DNA of 5,996 bases from Ruminococcus flavefaciens (GCA_004556875.1 SFFP01000122.1:1-5996); one strand, 5' to 3'; counted from the first letter of the stretch, positions 1-5,752 are shown. Made by a program: numbers and translations. The notes: generated from the letters alone by a model not told the origin.

Positions 1-1089
1 ATCGGCTTCTCTCTCCCACTTTTTACCTGTCGAGAGAAAGTTCGCCATATCCTCCTGTGTCAGATTTTTAGCAGCCACCTCTTCATCAGAAAGCTGCTGC
101 CAGTCGATGTACTTCTGACCAGCAACGTAAATGCCCTTATCCTTATCGAAAAGATTATCGGGGTCAGTTACGATAGAAACAACAGGTATTCTGGAATAAT
201 ATCTGAGCTTTTCATCATTCATCACGAAAAAGGTCTTTGAGATAACTCTGCTGAAAGTGCCGTCCTCAGCCTTTGCAGCCGCTCTGACTATGGTAGCCTT
301 GTCGAATTTCTCATTACTTGCCTTGTACCACTGAGTAAGGGTTATAGAGTAAGGCGTGTCGTCCTGCTGATATTTGCTGTAAACGTTTTCCTCGATACTT
401 CTGTCGTACATGGGTATCGCACCTCTGTATACTACGGCAGTTTCTGAGGTAGTAGGGTCAGAGCCGTCAAGGGTATAATAAATGGTATCTGCTGCAGACA
501 GGGTAAGCTCGCTTATCTCATCTTCGCTGTAAAAGCCTGAGTCAATGGAAAAAACAGGCTCGGCAGGTGCGGAATGATTTTCAGAAGCAGGTGTGGGAGT
601 CATTACCGCATAGTTTCCGTCAGATGAGCGTCCGTATGCCATATCCTCGTCAAGGGCAGGAACTTCCAGTCTCGCAAGCTCAGTACCGTCAGGTGAGGTA
701 ATAAAAAGGGTCTCACCTGATTTACCAAGTGCAAAGCCTGCATTTGGCTCTGTCATGTTCTCTCCATCCTTTGCACAGACGATAATGAGATACTCGCCTT
801 TTGCAATGGAAGTACCTGACGGAAAAACGTACTTCATGGGTTCATCCTCACTTTTAGACAGACCGACTCCCGACAGGTCGATGTCATTATCGCCGCCGTT
901 GTAAAGCTCTATCCAGTCAGAGGCTCTTCCGAGACTGTCAGTGAAACATTTTTTGTTCTGAGTGCAGACTTCATTTATATAAAGTCCGTCCGCATTCTGC
1001 TCAGCCATAGCCAATGGTACTCTGCACGGCATAGCAGACACCATGAGCAAAGCCGTAACAAAGCTGCTCATTTTTTTGATAAAATTCAT
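1..1089 (-). CDS. Secreted lamin-tail/chitobiase-like/CotH protein, 3' end missing
   Basis: This frame is open from ATG at 1089 to the window edge (363 codons, no stop), so the C-terminus is missing. Residues 1-29 form a signal peptide (MNFIKKMSSF start, hydrophobic core, cleavage near AMA-EQ). Residues about 36-165 resemble a lamin-tail domain: LYINEVC, then DWIELYN, DIDLSGVGLS and GEYLIIVC. Residues about 178-290 resemble a chitobiase/beta-hexosaminidase C-terminal domain (YYTLDGSDPT at 204-213). Residues about 301-363 (IPVVSIVTDPDNLFD, GIYVAG, GKKWEREAD) match the segment that leads into a CotH domain, so a CotH kinase-like domain probably follows outside the window. AGAGAGGT at 1096-1103, six bases upstream, supports the start, and a promoter lies at 1125-1153. 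The terminator at 1350-1385 separates it from the CotH gene upstream, so it is probably transcribed on its own. A role as a cell-surface or matrix protein is inferred; no dockerin is visible in this part. Confidence 0.88.
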   Translation of the reverse strand, partial: MNFIKKMSSFVTALLMVSAMPCRVPLAMAEQNADGLYINEVCTQNKKCFTDSLGRASDWIELYNGGDNDIDLSGVGLSKSEDEPMKYVFPSGTSIAKGEYLIIVCAKDGENMTEPNAGFALGKSGETLFITSPDGTELARLEVPALDEDMAYGRSSDGNYAVMTPTPASENHSAPAEPVFSIDSGFYSEDEISELTLSAADTIYYTLDGSDPTTSETAVVYRGAIPMYDRSIEENVYSKYQQDDTPYSITLTQWYKASNEKFDKATIVRAAAKAEDGTFSRVISKTFFVMNDEKLRYYSRIPVVSIVTDPDNLFDKDKGIYVAGQKYIDWQQLSDEEVAAKNLTQEDMANFLSTGKKWEREAD

Positions 1090-1124
1090 AAAAATACCTC
1101 TCTCAGTAAAAAATTACAAAACCT

Positions 1125-1153
1125 ATTATATCACATCACAAACATGATTTCAA
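1125..1153 (-). promoter_or_regulatory. Sigma-70-type promoter of the lamin-tail/CotH gene
   Basis: Read on the minus strand, TTGAAA (1148-1153) and a perfect TATAAT (1125-1130) are separated by 17 bases. TGA directly before the -10 box makes it an extended -10. The predicted transcript would start near 1118, giving a leader of about 28 bases that contains the AGAGAGGT ribosome binding site. Location, spacing and strand all fit the gene starting at 1089. Confidence 0.8.
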
Positions 1154-1317
1154 TACTTTTTTTGTGCAATTTAGACAGCAGTCAATAATGAGGTTTTTTC
1201 AAGCAGCAGCGATAATTCCCGACAATTCCGCAAACAGTATAAAACACCAAAAAACAAATGTACTGTAAATAAGTATGCTGTTTTATATTGATTTCTGACC
1301 AAAGCAGCAAATAAACA

Positions 1318-1340
1318 TTCCCCGCCAGAGTCGAGGGGAA
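1318..1340. repeat. Short inverted repeat downstream of the terminator
   Basis: TTCCCC (1318-1323) and GGGGAA (1335-1340) form a perfect 6-bp inverted repeat around an 11-base loop. On the minus strand it lies directly after the main terminator and is followed by a T-rich stretch (TGTTTATTT). It could act as a weak back-up terminator, or be chance. Confidence 0.35.
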
Positions 1341-1349
1341 AAAATACAA

Positions 1350-1385
1350 AAAGCCTGTACCCAGCTTTTTCTGAGTACAGGCTTT
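1350..1385 (-). terminator. Intrinsic terminator of the dockerin-CotH gene
   Basis: An 11-bp perfect stem pairs 1350-1360 with 1375-1385 (core AAGCCTGTAC / GTACAGGCTT). Inside it a further CAG/CTG pairing (1362-1364 with 1371-1373) closes a six-base loop. On the minus strand the stem is followed by a T-rich tract (TTTGTATTTTTT). It begins about 20 bases after the stop codon at 1406-1408, the classic position for rho-independent termination of that gene. Confidence 0.88.
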
Positions 1386-1405
1386 ATTATAAGGAATAAA
1401 AACAA

Positions 1406-4234
1406 TTATTTTTTGAGAGCTTCGCGGATTATCTCAAATCTCTTGATAAGGAAGTCCACAACTGAAGTCTGACCGCCGCCGAACATTCCGTTGCCCCAGT
1501 CCATATCACCGAAGTCCATGCCGCCCCAGTCGAAGTTCTCCCAGTCCATGTTAGCCCAGTCGACACTTGCGTCACCGCCAAATCCCTGCCATGCGCCGCC
1601 ATTACCGTCGCCGTTGCCAAATCCCTGCCATGCACCGCCATTTGCATCACCGTTGCCCTGCCAGTTGCCCCAGCTCATACCCGGATCTTCCTCGCTGTAC
1701 TGGAGTCCTTCAGCACTCTTTGAGGTGTTAACGTCAAATTCATCAACTGTGAATGATGCACGCGGATCTGCAATAACGTGTGAGCGTATCTTCTTTGCAT
1801 AATCAGATACATATGCCTCAGGATCGCTGTAGTAGTCCATGATCTGATTTACGATATCAACATACATATCGTAATATTCAGGCACCTGAAGAAGCTTTGC
1901 AAGCGGACGATCCTCTATTGTTGACTGATAGAGACTTGTTGTAATATCGGAAGTTACTGAGCTTGCACCGCCTGTGAAGTTTCCGAGGCAGAGGTTGTAG
2001 TCCCAGCCTACAAAGTAAGCCTTTCCGCCAGAATACATGAGATAGTAGTTGTGGGCAAGCGAACCGTTATAGCTGTCGTAGTTGCAGAAAATAGCGTTTA
2101 CTGCAAAGCCCTTGAGGAAGCTTGGCACATCGAGTACATCTTCGATGAACTTATAATCTGTTGGAGTAAGCTTGTTGATAGCTGTCTTGATATCCTGAAT
2201 ATGCTTGAATTCATCGTCCTGACCGAACTTTACATCAAATCTGTCAAGCGGCATATTTTCTGTAAACGAGCAATAGCTGTCGCCTGCGAATCCGCCCCAG
2301 CCTCCGTCGCCGTTGCCGTTGCTTTCGGTAGCCTTGTAAAGTACAGAATCATCATCAACTGCATAACGCTCTGCTACAGTAGTACCGGGCTGTTCAGCAA
2401 GGAGATAGAAGCTGTAAAGCTCTCCGTTGAGGTACATATCTGTATGTGCAGCATGAGGTGCAACCCCGTCAACTTCATACATAGCATTGTAGCAGATGAT
2501 ATCTCTGAGGCATGAAGCGTCCATGAGCATATTGTTCATGCAAAGCTCTGTAAGTCCGTGATAGTTTATATCCTTATCAAACTTATCTGTCTTGATACGG
2601 AAGCTGTATTTTCCGTTCTTAGCCATCATAAGTGAGCTGTTGCCCTTAGTACGGATACCGACATTTTTAAGTTCCTCTCCGTCTATAACAACATCACAAG
2701 GAGTCCACTCTTCCTTGCTTGCGTTTTTGAGCATATTATCCCACTGGGCTTCGTCCATTTTAACGTCTATCTTATGTATCATATCCTGACTGAAAAGTCC
2801 GCTGTAGAGCTGCTCTTCGTTCTCCATGTCGTTGTTGACATCCTTGTATGAAGCGGGCTTGCCTGCCTTGAATGTGCTGCCTGTGCTGTGCTTCATTTTA
2901 ATGCCGCCTGTAAAGAGCTTATAATCAGCACTTCCGATCTCAGGTGATGAGATAATAGCATATCTGAACTTCTTGGAAGTATTCTTGTCAAACAGTTCTT
3001 TGTTTGAAGCATCTGTAAGTGCAATAGGATTGTTCTTGCCCCACTCCTTGACGAAGTCAAACATAAGAGTATTCTGCTGAGTTGATGTGAGATTTTCACA
3101 CTGGCAGTCAGTAGCTGTAGCGATAATCTCACCGCCTGTGATATTGACAGTACCTACACTTGTGAGACCCTTGTCGCCGAATGCGGATACATCGCCGCCG
3201 CTGATGCTGATATCAGTTTCTGCCTGTACGGCATCGCTGCCTGCTTTGATCACTACTTCACCGCCTGAAAGCTCCACATTGCCCTTTGATGACTTTATAC
3301 CGTCGCCAACAGACACGATACTGAGCTTTCCGCCCTTTACTGTAACCGAGGTCTTTCCCTTAACCGCATCATTTGGCTCAGTCTCATTGAGAGTTTCGAT
3401 ATTTACGATACCGCCTGTAAACTTGATATCATTGTTGCAGACCATAGCAGTCTGTGTATTTGCGGTTATTGTAAGTGTACCTGTACCCTTGTCTCCGCCC
3501 TTTACAGTAAGATCGTCCTTAGCTTCAATTACAGCGTTCTTCTCATTGTCACCTGTATATGCAGCAGTACCGTCAGATATAAAGTTTTCTGTACCGTCAG
3601 CAATAGTGATAGAAGCCTTTTCTGCATTCTTTATGAATACAGCAGAAGCACTCTTGCCTGTAATATTTACACCGTTGAAAATAAGCTTTACAGTGCCGCT
3701 GTCAGCTTGTACATCAGGAACTTCCACATAGATCTGTCCGTCTGAGAGAGTACCATCGATAGTGTAGCTTCCTGAATGAGAAATAGTCACCTTTGAACCG
3801 TCTGCGACCGCATACTGTCCATCAATTGTTACAGCACCGTCCTTGAGATGTATCTTTGTGTTTACCTCGTCCTTTGAGGGGGTGTCACTTCCCTGTCCCT
3901 CAGCAACGCTCTCAGGCAGGCTTTTTATACTGCCGAGAAGATAGCGCTGAACCGACAGAGCGTCATTTGCGGTAAGACCATTTCCGCGTTCTGCAACATC
4001 GGCAAGGTCAAGACCTTCTTTAGTGATGTGATTTGCGTCAGAACCGCCATCGCCGTACTTTGAGGGATTTGCCAGGGACTGCATTATAAGTACGCAGTCG
4101 GACATATCCACAGTTCCGTCCATGTTTGCATCACCGTATACTTTGTCGGCAGCAGATACAGAAAGTGTCAAAACTGATACCGTGCCGACGATGCAGGCAG
4201 AGAGTACACCTGCAAGCATTGTTTTCTTTTTCAT
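1406..4234 (-). CDS. Secreted dockerin / Cthe_2159-like / CotH kinase-like protein
   Basis: The 942-residue protein is modular. Residues 1-29 are a signal peptide (SVSA-AD cleavage). Residues about 33-105 are a type I dockerin: a calcium loop DANMDGTVDMSD (35-46) and a second, degenerate repeat ending GLTANDALSVQRYLL (86-100). Residues about 128-444 resemble the Cthe_2159 carbohydrate-binding family (Pfam 'carbohydrate-binding domain-containing protein'), a beta-helix with recurring GG-x-[VI]-x-[IV] strands (FTGGIVNIE, VKGGKLSIV, LSGGEVVIK, ITGGEII). Residues about 485-822 are a CotH kinase-like domain with GIRTKGNSS (526-534), NAIFCNYD (713-720), HNYYLM (728-733) and GWDYNLCLG (743-751); D720, N729 and D745 are candidate ATP/metal ligands. 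Residues 852-922 are a Gly/Asn/Trp/Asp repeat tail before a final helix. A perfect AGGAGG seven bases upstream fixes the start. The dockerin implies docking to a scaffoldin cohesin. Kinase activity is inferred from CotH family members; the substrate is unknown. Confidence 0.93.
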   Translation of the reverse strand: MKKKTMLAGVLSACIVGTVSVLTLSVSAADKVYGDANMDGTVDMSDCVLIMQSLANPSKYGDGGSDANHITKEGLDLADVAERGNGLTANDALSVQRYLLGSIKSLPESVAEGQGSDTPSKDEVNTKIHLKDGAVTIDGQYAVADGSKVTISHSGSYTIDGTLSDGQIYVEVPDVQADSGTVKLIFNGVNITGKSASAVFIKNAEKASITIADGTENFISDGTAAYTGDNEKNAVIEAKDDLTVKGGDKGTGTLTITANTQTAMVCNNDIKFTGGIVNIETLNETEPNDAVKGKTSVTVKGGKLSIVSVGDGIKSSKGNVELSGGEVVIKAGSDAVQAETDISISGGDVSAFGDKGLTSVGTVNITGGEIIATATDCQCENLTSTQQNTLMFDFVKEWGKNNPIALTDASNKELFDKNTSKKFRYAIISSPEIGSADYKLFTGGIKMKHSTGSTFKAGKPASYKDVNNDMENEEQLYSGLFSQDMIHKIDVKMDEAQWDNMLKNASKEEWTPCDVVIDGEELKNVGIRTKGNSSLMMAKNGKYSFRIKTDKFDKDINYHGLTELCMNNMLMDASCLRDIICYNAMYEVDGVAPHAAHTDMYLNGELYSFYLLAEQPGTTVAERYAVDDDSVLYKATESNGNGDGGWGGFAGDSYCSFTENMPLDRFDVKFGQDDEFKHIQDIKTAINKLTPTDYKFIEDVLDVPSFLKGFAVNAIFCNYDSYNGSLAHNYYLMYSGGKAYFVGWDYNLCLGNFTGGASSVTSDITTSLYQSTIEDRPLAKLLQVPEYYDMYVDIVNQIMDYYSDPEAYVSDYAKKIRSHVIADPRASFTVDEFDVNTSKSAEGLQYSEEDPGMSWGNWQGNGDANGGAWQGFGNGDGNGGAWQGFGGDASVDWANMDWENFDWGGMDFGDMDWGNGMFGGGQTSVVDFLIKRFEIIREALKK
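1490..1564 (-). repeat. Five-residue acidic-aromatic repeat in the CotH protein tail
   Basis: Residues 891-915 are five consecutive pentads with Asp-Trp (once Asp-Phe) at the same place: VDWAN, MDWEN, FDWGG, MDFGD, MDWGN. The spacing of D892, D897, D902, D907 and D912 is exactly five residues. At the DNA level this is a 15-base periodicity with the minus-strand core GACTGG or similar. Its function is unknown; it may be a structural or ligand-binding low-complexity segment. Confidence 0.85.
1580..1657 (-). repeat. Two 39-base tandem repeats coding 13-residue units
   Basis: Residues 860-872 and 873-885 are the near-identical units GNGDANGGAWQGF and GNGDGNGGAWQGF, differing at one residue. The DNA copies are also closely similar, which suggests recent tandem duplication by slippage or unequal recombination. 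A partial unit (GNWQG, 856-860) precedes them. Confidence 0.88.
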
Positions 4235-4241
4235 TTTTCAT

Positions 4242-4247
4242 CCTCCT
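4242..4247 (-). promoter_or_regulatory. Consensus ribosome binding site of the dockerin-CotH gene
   Basis: A perfect AGGAGG on the minus strand lies seven bases from the ATG at 4234 and settles the start of the 942-residue protein. An overlapping ATG just after the AGGAGG is in another frame and too close to be used. Confidence 0.9.
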
Positions 4248-4296
4248 AAAATCAAGTAAAACAATGTATCCTTTTGTAAAAAAATCCTAACAAACA

Positions 4297-4316
4297 AATC
4301 TTAAAATAATCTTAAA
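4297..4316. repeat. Direct repeat with 11-bp period in the leader region
   Basis: AATCTTAAA occurs at 4297-4305 and again at 4308-4316 (minus strand TTTAAGATT twice), 11 bp start to start, about one helical turn. Tandem sites of this spacing are typical of OmpR/PhoB-type response regulators, but the region is AT-rich and chance is possible. If the promoter at 4413-4440 is right, the repeats lie inside the transcribed leader. Confidence 0.4.
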
Positions 4317-4412
4317 CATAATTAATGCTTTTTATCAATAACAATCAAATTTATAATATATGTCTTTAAATTTTTTTATTTCATTAACATGATTTTTATA
4401 TTTTTAACATTT

Positions 4413-4440
4413 ATTATACTTATGATCCAACTCTCTACAA
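4413..4440 (-). promoter_or_regulatory. Candidate promoter of the dockerin-CotH gene
   Basis: On the minus strand a perfect TATAAT (4413-4418) is preceded after 16 bases by TTGTAG (4435-4440), which matches only the TTG of the -35 consensus. Transcription would start near 4406 and give a leader of about 170 bases. Other -10-like sequences occur in this AT-rich stretch, so the assignment is tentative. Confidence 0.4.
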
Positions 4441-4712
4441 CAGTATATCATTTTACCATTTTTGGCATAAAAACTTTTTGAAATATTTTTCCGTTTTCAC
4501 TGAAATCGTATCATAAAAATGCCTTTATCGCAATGCAGATTACAAAGAACAGAACGATTAAAAAATGTGTTGGATTTCGAGCTTACAAAAGACGACACAT
4601 TCCACATCACAGTTACAGTATCGGAGGGGCTGATTACGAAAAAGTAGGATCTTCAGTTCAGACACAGAACCCTTGCATTTAACTTTTATTGATAAATTTA
4701 AATCAGCCGATA

Positions 4713-5150
4713 TTATTCGTTTATCAGCTTTTCTGCGATCAGCACAGCACTCTCTATCATCTTCGGACATTCAGTTGCGAACAGTCCCTTTGCCCGTGCA
4801 TAAGCCTTTCCCTCATCGGTGGCAATATCGCAGTCAAGCAGCTCACGACAGATGTAAGAGCCGTTCTGCTTTGCGAATTCATCAAGAAAACGCACAGCAT
4901 AGCTGTTTGCTCTCTGCTTGCTGTCATAGTCGCCGTCCTCACACATACCGTATTTCAGTCCGAGAGCCATAAGCGCACCCGTACACGCTCCGCAGACCTC
5001 AGCCTTGCACATACCGCCTCCAAAGCAAGCTCCGACTCTGAGTGCCTGTTCCTTCGTCATTCCAAGCTCCTCGGCAAATGCCGCCAGCACCGCCTGAGAG
5101 CAGTAATACCGCTTTGAGAAAAGCTCGCTTGCAATCTCTGTGTGTTTCAT
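4713..5150 (-). CDS. C_GCAxxG_C_C family cysteine-rich protein
   Basis: This 145-residue soluble protein has no signal peptide or membrane segment. It fits the C_GCAxxG_C_C family (putative redox-active proteins): CSQAVLAAFAEELG at 17-30, GACFGGGMC at 40-48, VCGACTGALMALGL at 52-65, ICRELLDCD at 100-108 and CPKMI at 128-132. Its nine cysteines (17, 42, 48, 53, 56, 70, 101, 107, 128) are many for its size and may bind metal or take part in thiol redox chemistry; the biochemical role of the family is not established. The start is supported by GGAGGT (5157-5162) six bases upstream. The ArsR-type gene ends 74 bases upstream on the same strand with a hairpin between, so partial co-transcription under ArsR control is plausible. 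I see no convincing separate promoter in the gap. Confidence 0.87.
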   Translation of the reverse strand: MKHTEIASELFSKRYYCSQAVLAAFAEELGMTKEQALRVGACFGGGMCKAEVCGACTGALMALGLKYGMCEDGDYDSKQRANSYAVRFLDEFAKQNGSYICRELLDCDIATDEGKAYARAKGLFATECPKMIESAVLIAEKLINE

Positions 5151-5200
5151 AAATATACCTCCAATAAATATATTTGAATTTATCTATATGTAAGTAAAAC

Positions 5201-5226
5201 AAATATCCGTGTTCCCACGGATATTT
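5201..5226 (-). terminator. Hairpin between arsR-type gene and C_GCAxxG_C_C gene, probable terminator or attenuator
   Basis: A perfect 11-bp stem (5201-5211 with 5216-5226) encloses a four-base loop that reads GGAA on the minus strand, a GNRA-type tetraloop. It overlaps the last two bases of the arsR-type stop codon. The following minus-strand sequence, GTTTTACTTAC, is only moderately T-rich, so termination may be incomplete and allow read-through into the next gene. Confidence 0.65.
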
Positions 5227-5530
5227 AGTTACAGCAGCACTCGCCGCTTTCTGATACCTTTGTCAGTTCACGCAGAACATTCACAGCAATCTCCGTACCT
5301 TCCGTAGAAATAGAGTAATACATCCACTTGCCCTCTTTTCTGCCATTAACAAGACCGCTGTCGCAGAGTATCTTCATGTGGTGAGAAAGCGTAGGCTGCG
5401 TACACTGCATTGCTTCAAGCAGCTTGCAGGCACATTTCTCTCCGTTTTGCAAAAGTCTGAATATCTGCACCCTGTTCTCATCACACAGGGCCTTGAAAAT
5501 CACGGTGATCTGCTTATTTGTCAGTTCCAT
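5225..5530 (-). CDS. ArsR/SmtB-family metal(loid)-responsive repressor
   Basis: The 101-residue length is typical of the family. The winged helix-turn-helix is clear: FKALCDENRVQIFRLL (12-27), recognition helix TQPTLSHHMKIL (44-55), and wing GRKEGKWMYYSI (63-74). C33-A-C35 in the segment EKCACKLLE sits where ArsR-type sensors carry their CxC arsenite/antimonite thiolates, and three more cysteines (98-100) end the protein, as in ArsR variants using C-terminal thiols. Binding of As(III), another soft metal or a thiol-reactive signal is therefore likely, but the ligand cannot be settled from sequence. Members repress their own promoter until ligand binds; here a palindrome sits between -35 and -10. 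AGAGGT (5536-5541), five bases upstream, supports the start. No arsenite pump or arsenate reductase gene is in the window; the neighbour on the same strand is the cysteine-rich C_GCAxxG_C_C gene. Confidence 0.93.
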   Translation of the reverse strand: MELTNKQITVIFKALCDENRVQIFRLLQNGEKCACKLLEAMQCTQPTLSHHMKILCDSGLVNGRKEGKWMYYSISTEGTEIAVNVLRELTKVSESGECCCN

Positions 5531-5562
5531 AATGCACCTCTTTCATATCGAAGATTTTCTAT

Positions 5563-5591
5563 ATTTTATCATACAAATATTGTATTGTCAA
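5563..5591 (-). promoter_or_regulatory. Near-consensus promoter of the ArsR-type gene
   Basis: On the minus strand, a perfect TTGACA (5586-5591) and TAAAAT (5563-5568) are 17 bases apart, with an extended -10 TGA. Transcription would begin near 5556, giving a leader of about 26 bases. So strong a promoter is usual for genes kept off by a repressor. Confidence 0.85.
5571..5585. promoter_or_regulatory. Palindromic operator candidate inside the arsR promoter
   Basis: ATACAA (5571-5576) and TTGTAT (5580-5585) are perfect inverted halves around a three-base centre, lying wholly in the 17-base spacer between -35 and -10. AT-rich imperfect dyads in this position are usual for ArsR/SmtB repressors, so autoregulation by the encoded protein is likely. 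Confidence 0.7.
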
Positions 5592-5685
5592 TGAAAAGAC
5601 GGCGAAATCGCGTTTTGACCGAAAAGGAACACCCCGAAGAAAAATTATACCCGAAAACAGAAATTTTTTGGGACAAAACAGCGTT

Positions 5686-5736
5686 TACACTAAATTTGTT
5701 CACAAAGTCGCTTGACTTTTAACAATATTTAGTGTA
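5686..5736. repeat. Ten-base inverted repeat flanking the plus-strand promoter
   Basis: TACACTAAAT (5686-5695) and ATTTAGTGTA (5727-5736) are perfect inverted copies with 31 bases between them; their centres are 41 bp apart, close to four helical turns. The right copy overlaps the -10 box and the left copy lies upstream of the -35 box. This fits a pair of sites for a regulator, possibly acting cooperatively. Confidence 0.6.
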
Positions 5737-5740
5737 TACT
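5712..5740 (+). promoter_or_regulatory. Promoter of the plus-strand membrane protein gene
   Basis: TTGACT (5712-5717) and TATACT (5735-5740) are 17 bases apart, close to the sigma-70 consensus. Transcription would start near 5747, leaving a leader of about 39 bases before the ATG at 5786. Confidence 0.78.
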
Positions 5741-5752
5741 TTCAACAGGAGA

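Larger units (their letters stand above)
1090..1405. other. Intergenic region between the two CotH genes
   Basis: This 316-base spacer holds, in minus-strand order, the terminator of the dockerin-CotH gene (1350-1385), a weaker GC-rich inverted repeat (1318-1340), an AT-rich stretch at about 1154-1317 in which I see no gene, RNA or clear repeat, the promoter at 1125-1153, and the ribosome binding site of the downstream gene (1096-1103). Confidence 0.7.
4235..4712. other. AT-rich intergenic region upstream of the dockerin-CotH gene
   Basis: This 478-base spacer is very AT-rich from about 4248 to 4520. It holds the ribosome binding site (4242-4247), an 11-base-period direct repeat (4297-4316), several possible minus-strand -10 boxes (4413-4418 is the best; TGATATACT and TGGTAAAAT on the minus strand at about 4443-4458 are alternatives) and, at 4519-4682, short open frames without ribosome binding sites. 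An 8-bp inverted repeat, GGCTGATT (4628-4635) with AATCAGCC (4701-4708), could fold in the 3' end of the upstream transcript. No clear terminator for the gene ending at 4713 is visible. Confidence 0.6.

Noticed and set aside
1429..1650. 73-codon minus-strand frame inside the CotH gene
   Set aside because: It is a shifted reading of the repetitive tail and has no ribosome binding site; the long in-frame gene explains the region.
1491..1802. 103-codon plus-strand frame rich in Pro, Ser and Gln
   Set aside because: It is the antisense of the Gly/Asn/Trp/Asp repeat tail; its apparent repeats come from those codons.
2051..2515. 154-codon plus-strand frame
   Set aside because: It lies entirely opposite the CotH domain, has no supporting ribosome binding site, and matches no family I know.
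3087..3731. 214-codon plus-strand frame, hydrophobic and Pro/Ser-rich
   Set aside because: It is antisense to the beta-helical Cthe_2159-like region, whose repeated Gly and Val codons keep the opposite strand open. No ribosome binding site is visible.
1406..4234. Reading the CotH gene as a spore coat gene
   Set aside because: The dockerin and sugar-binding domain point to the cellulosome or cell surface; the CotH name alone does not imply a sporulation role, and no Spo0A-like box pair precedes this gene.
4558..4770. 70-codon minus-strand frame ending in a cysteine cluster
   Set aside because: Its first part overlaps the end of the C_GCAxxG_C_C gene in another frame and it has no ribosome binding site; the cysteine run is noted only as part of a possible remnant.
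4673..5117. Two plus-strand frames of 99 and 142 codons
   Set aside because: Both are antisense to the C_GCAxxG_C_C gene, which has clear family motifs and a good ribosome binding site.
5640..5668. AAAAATT/AATTTTT inverted repeat as a terminator
   Set aside because: The stem is purely A/T with a 15-base loop, and no gene ends nearby.
5591..5722. Short plus-strand frame beginning MKRRRNRVLTEKEH
   Set aside because: No ribosome binding site precedes it, it begins inside the arsR promoter and runs into the -35 region of the next gene's promoter, so chance is more likely.
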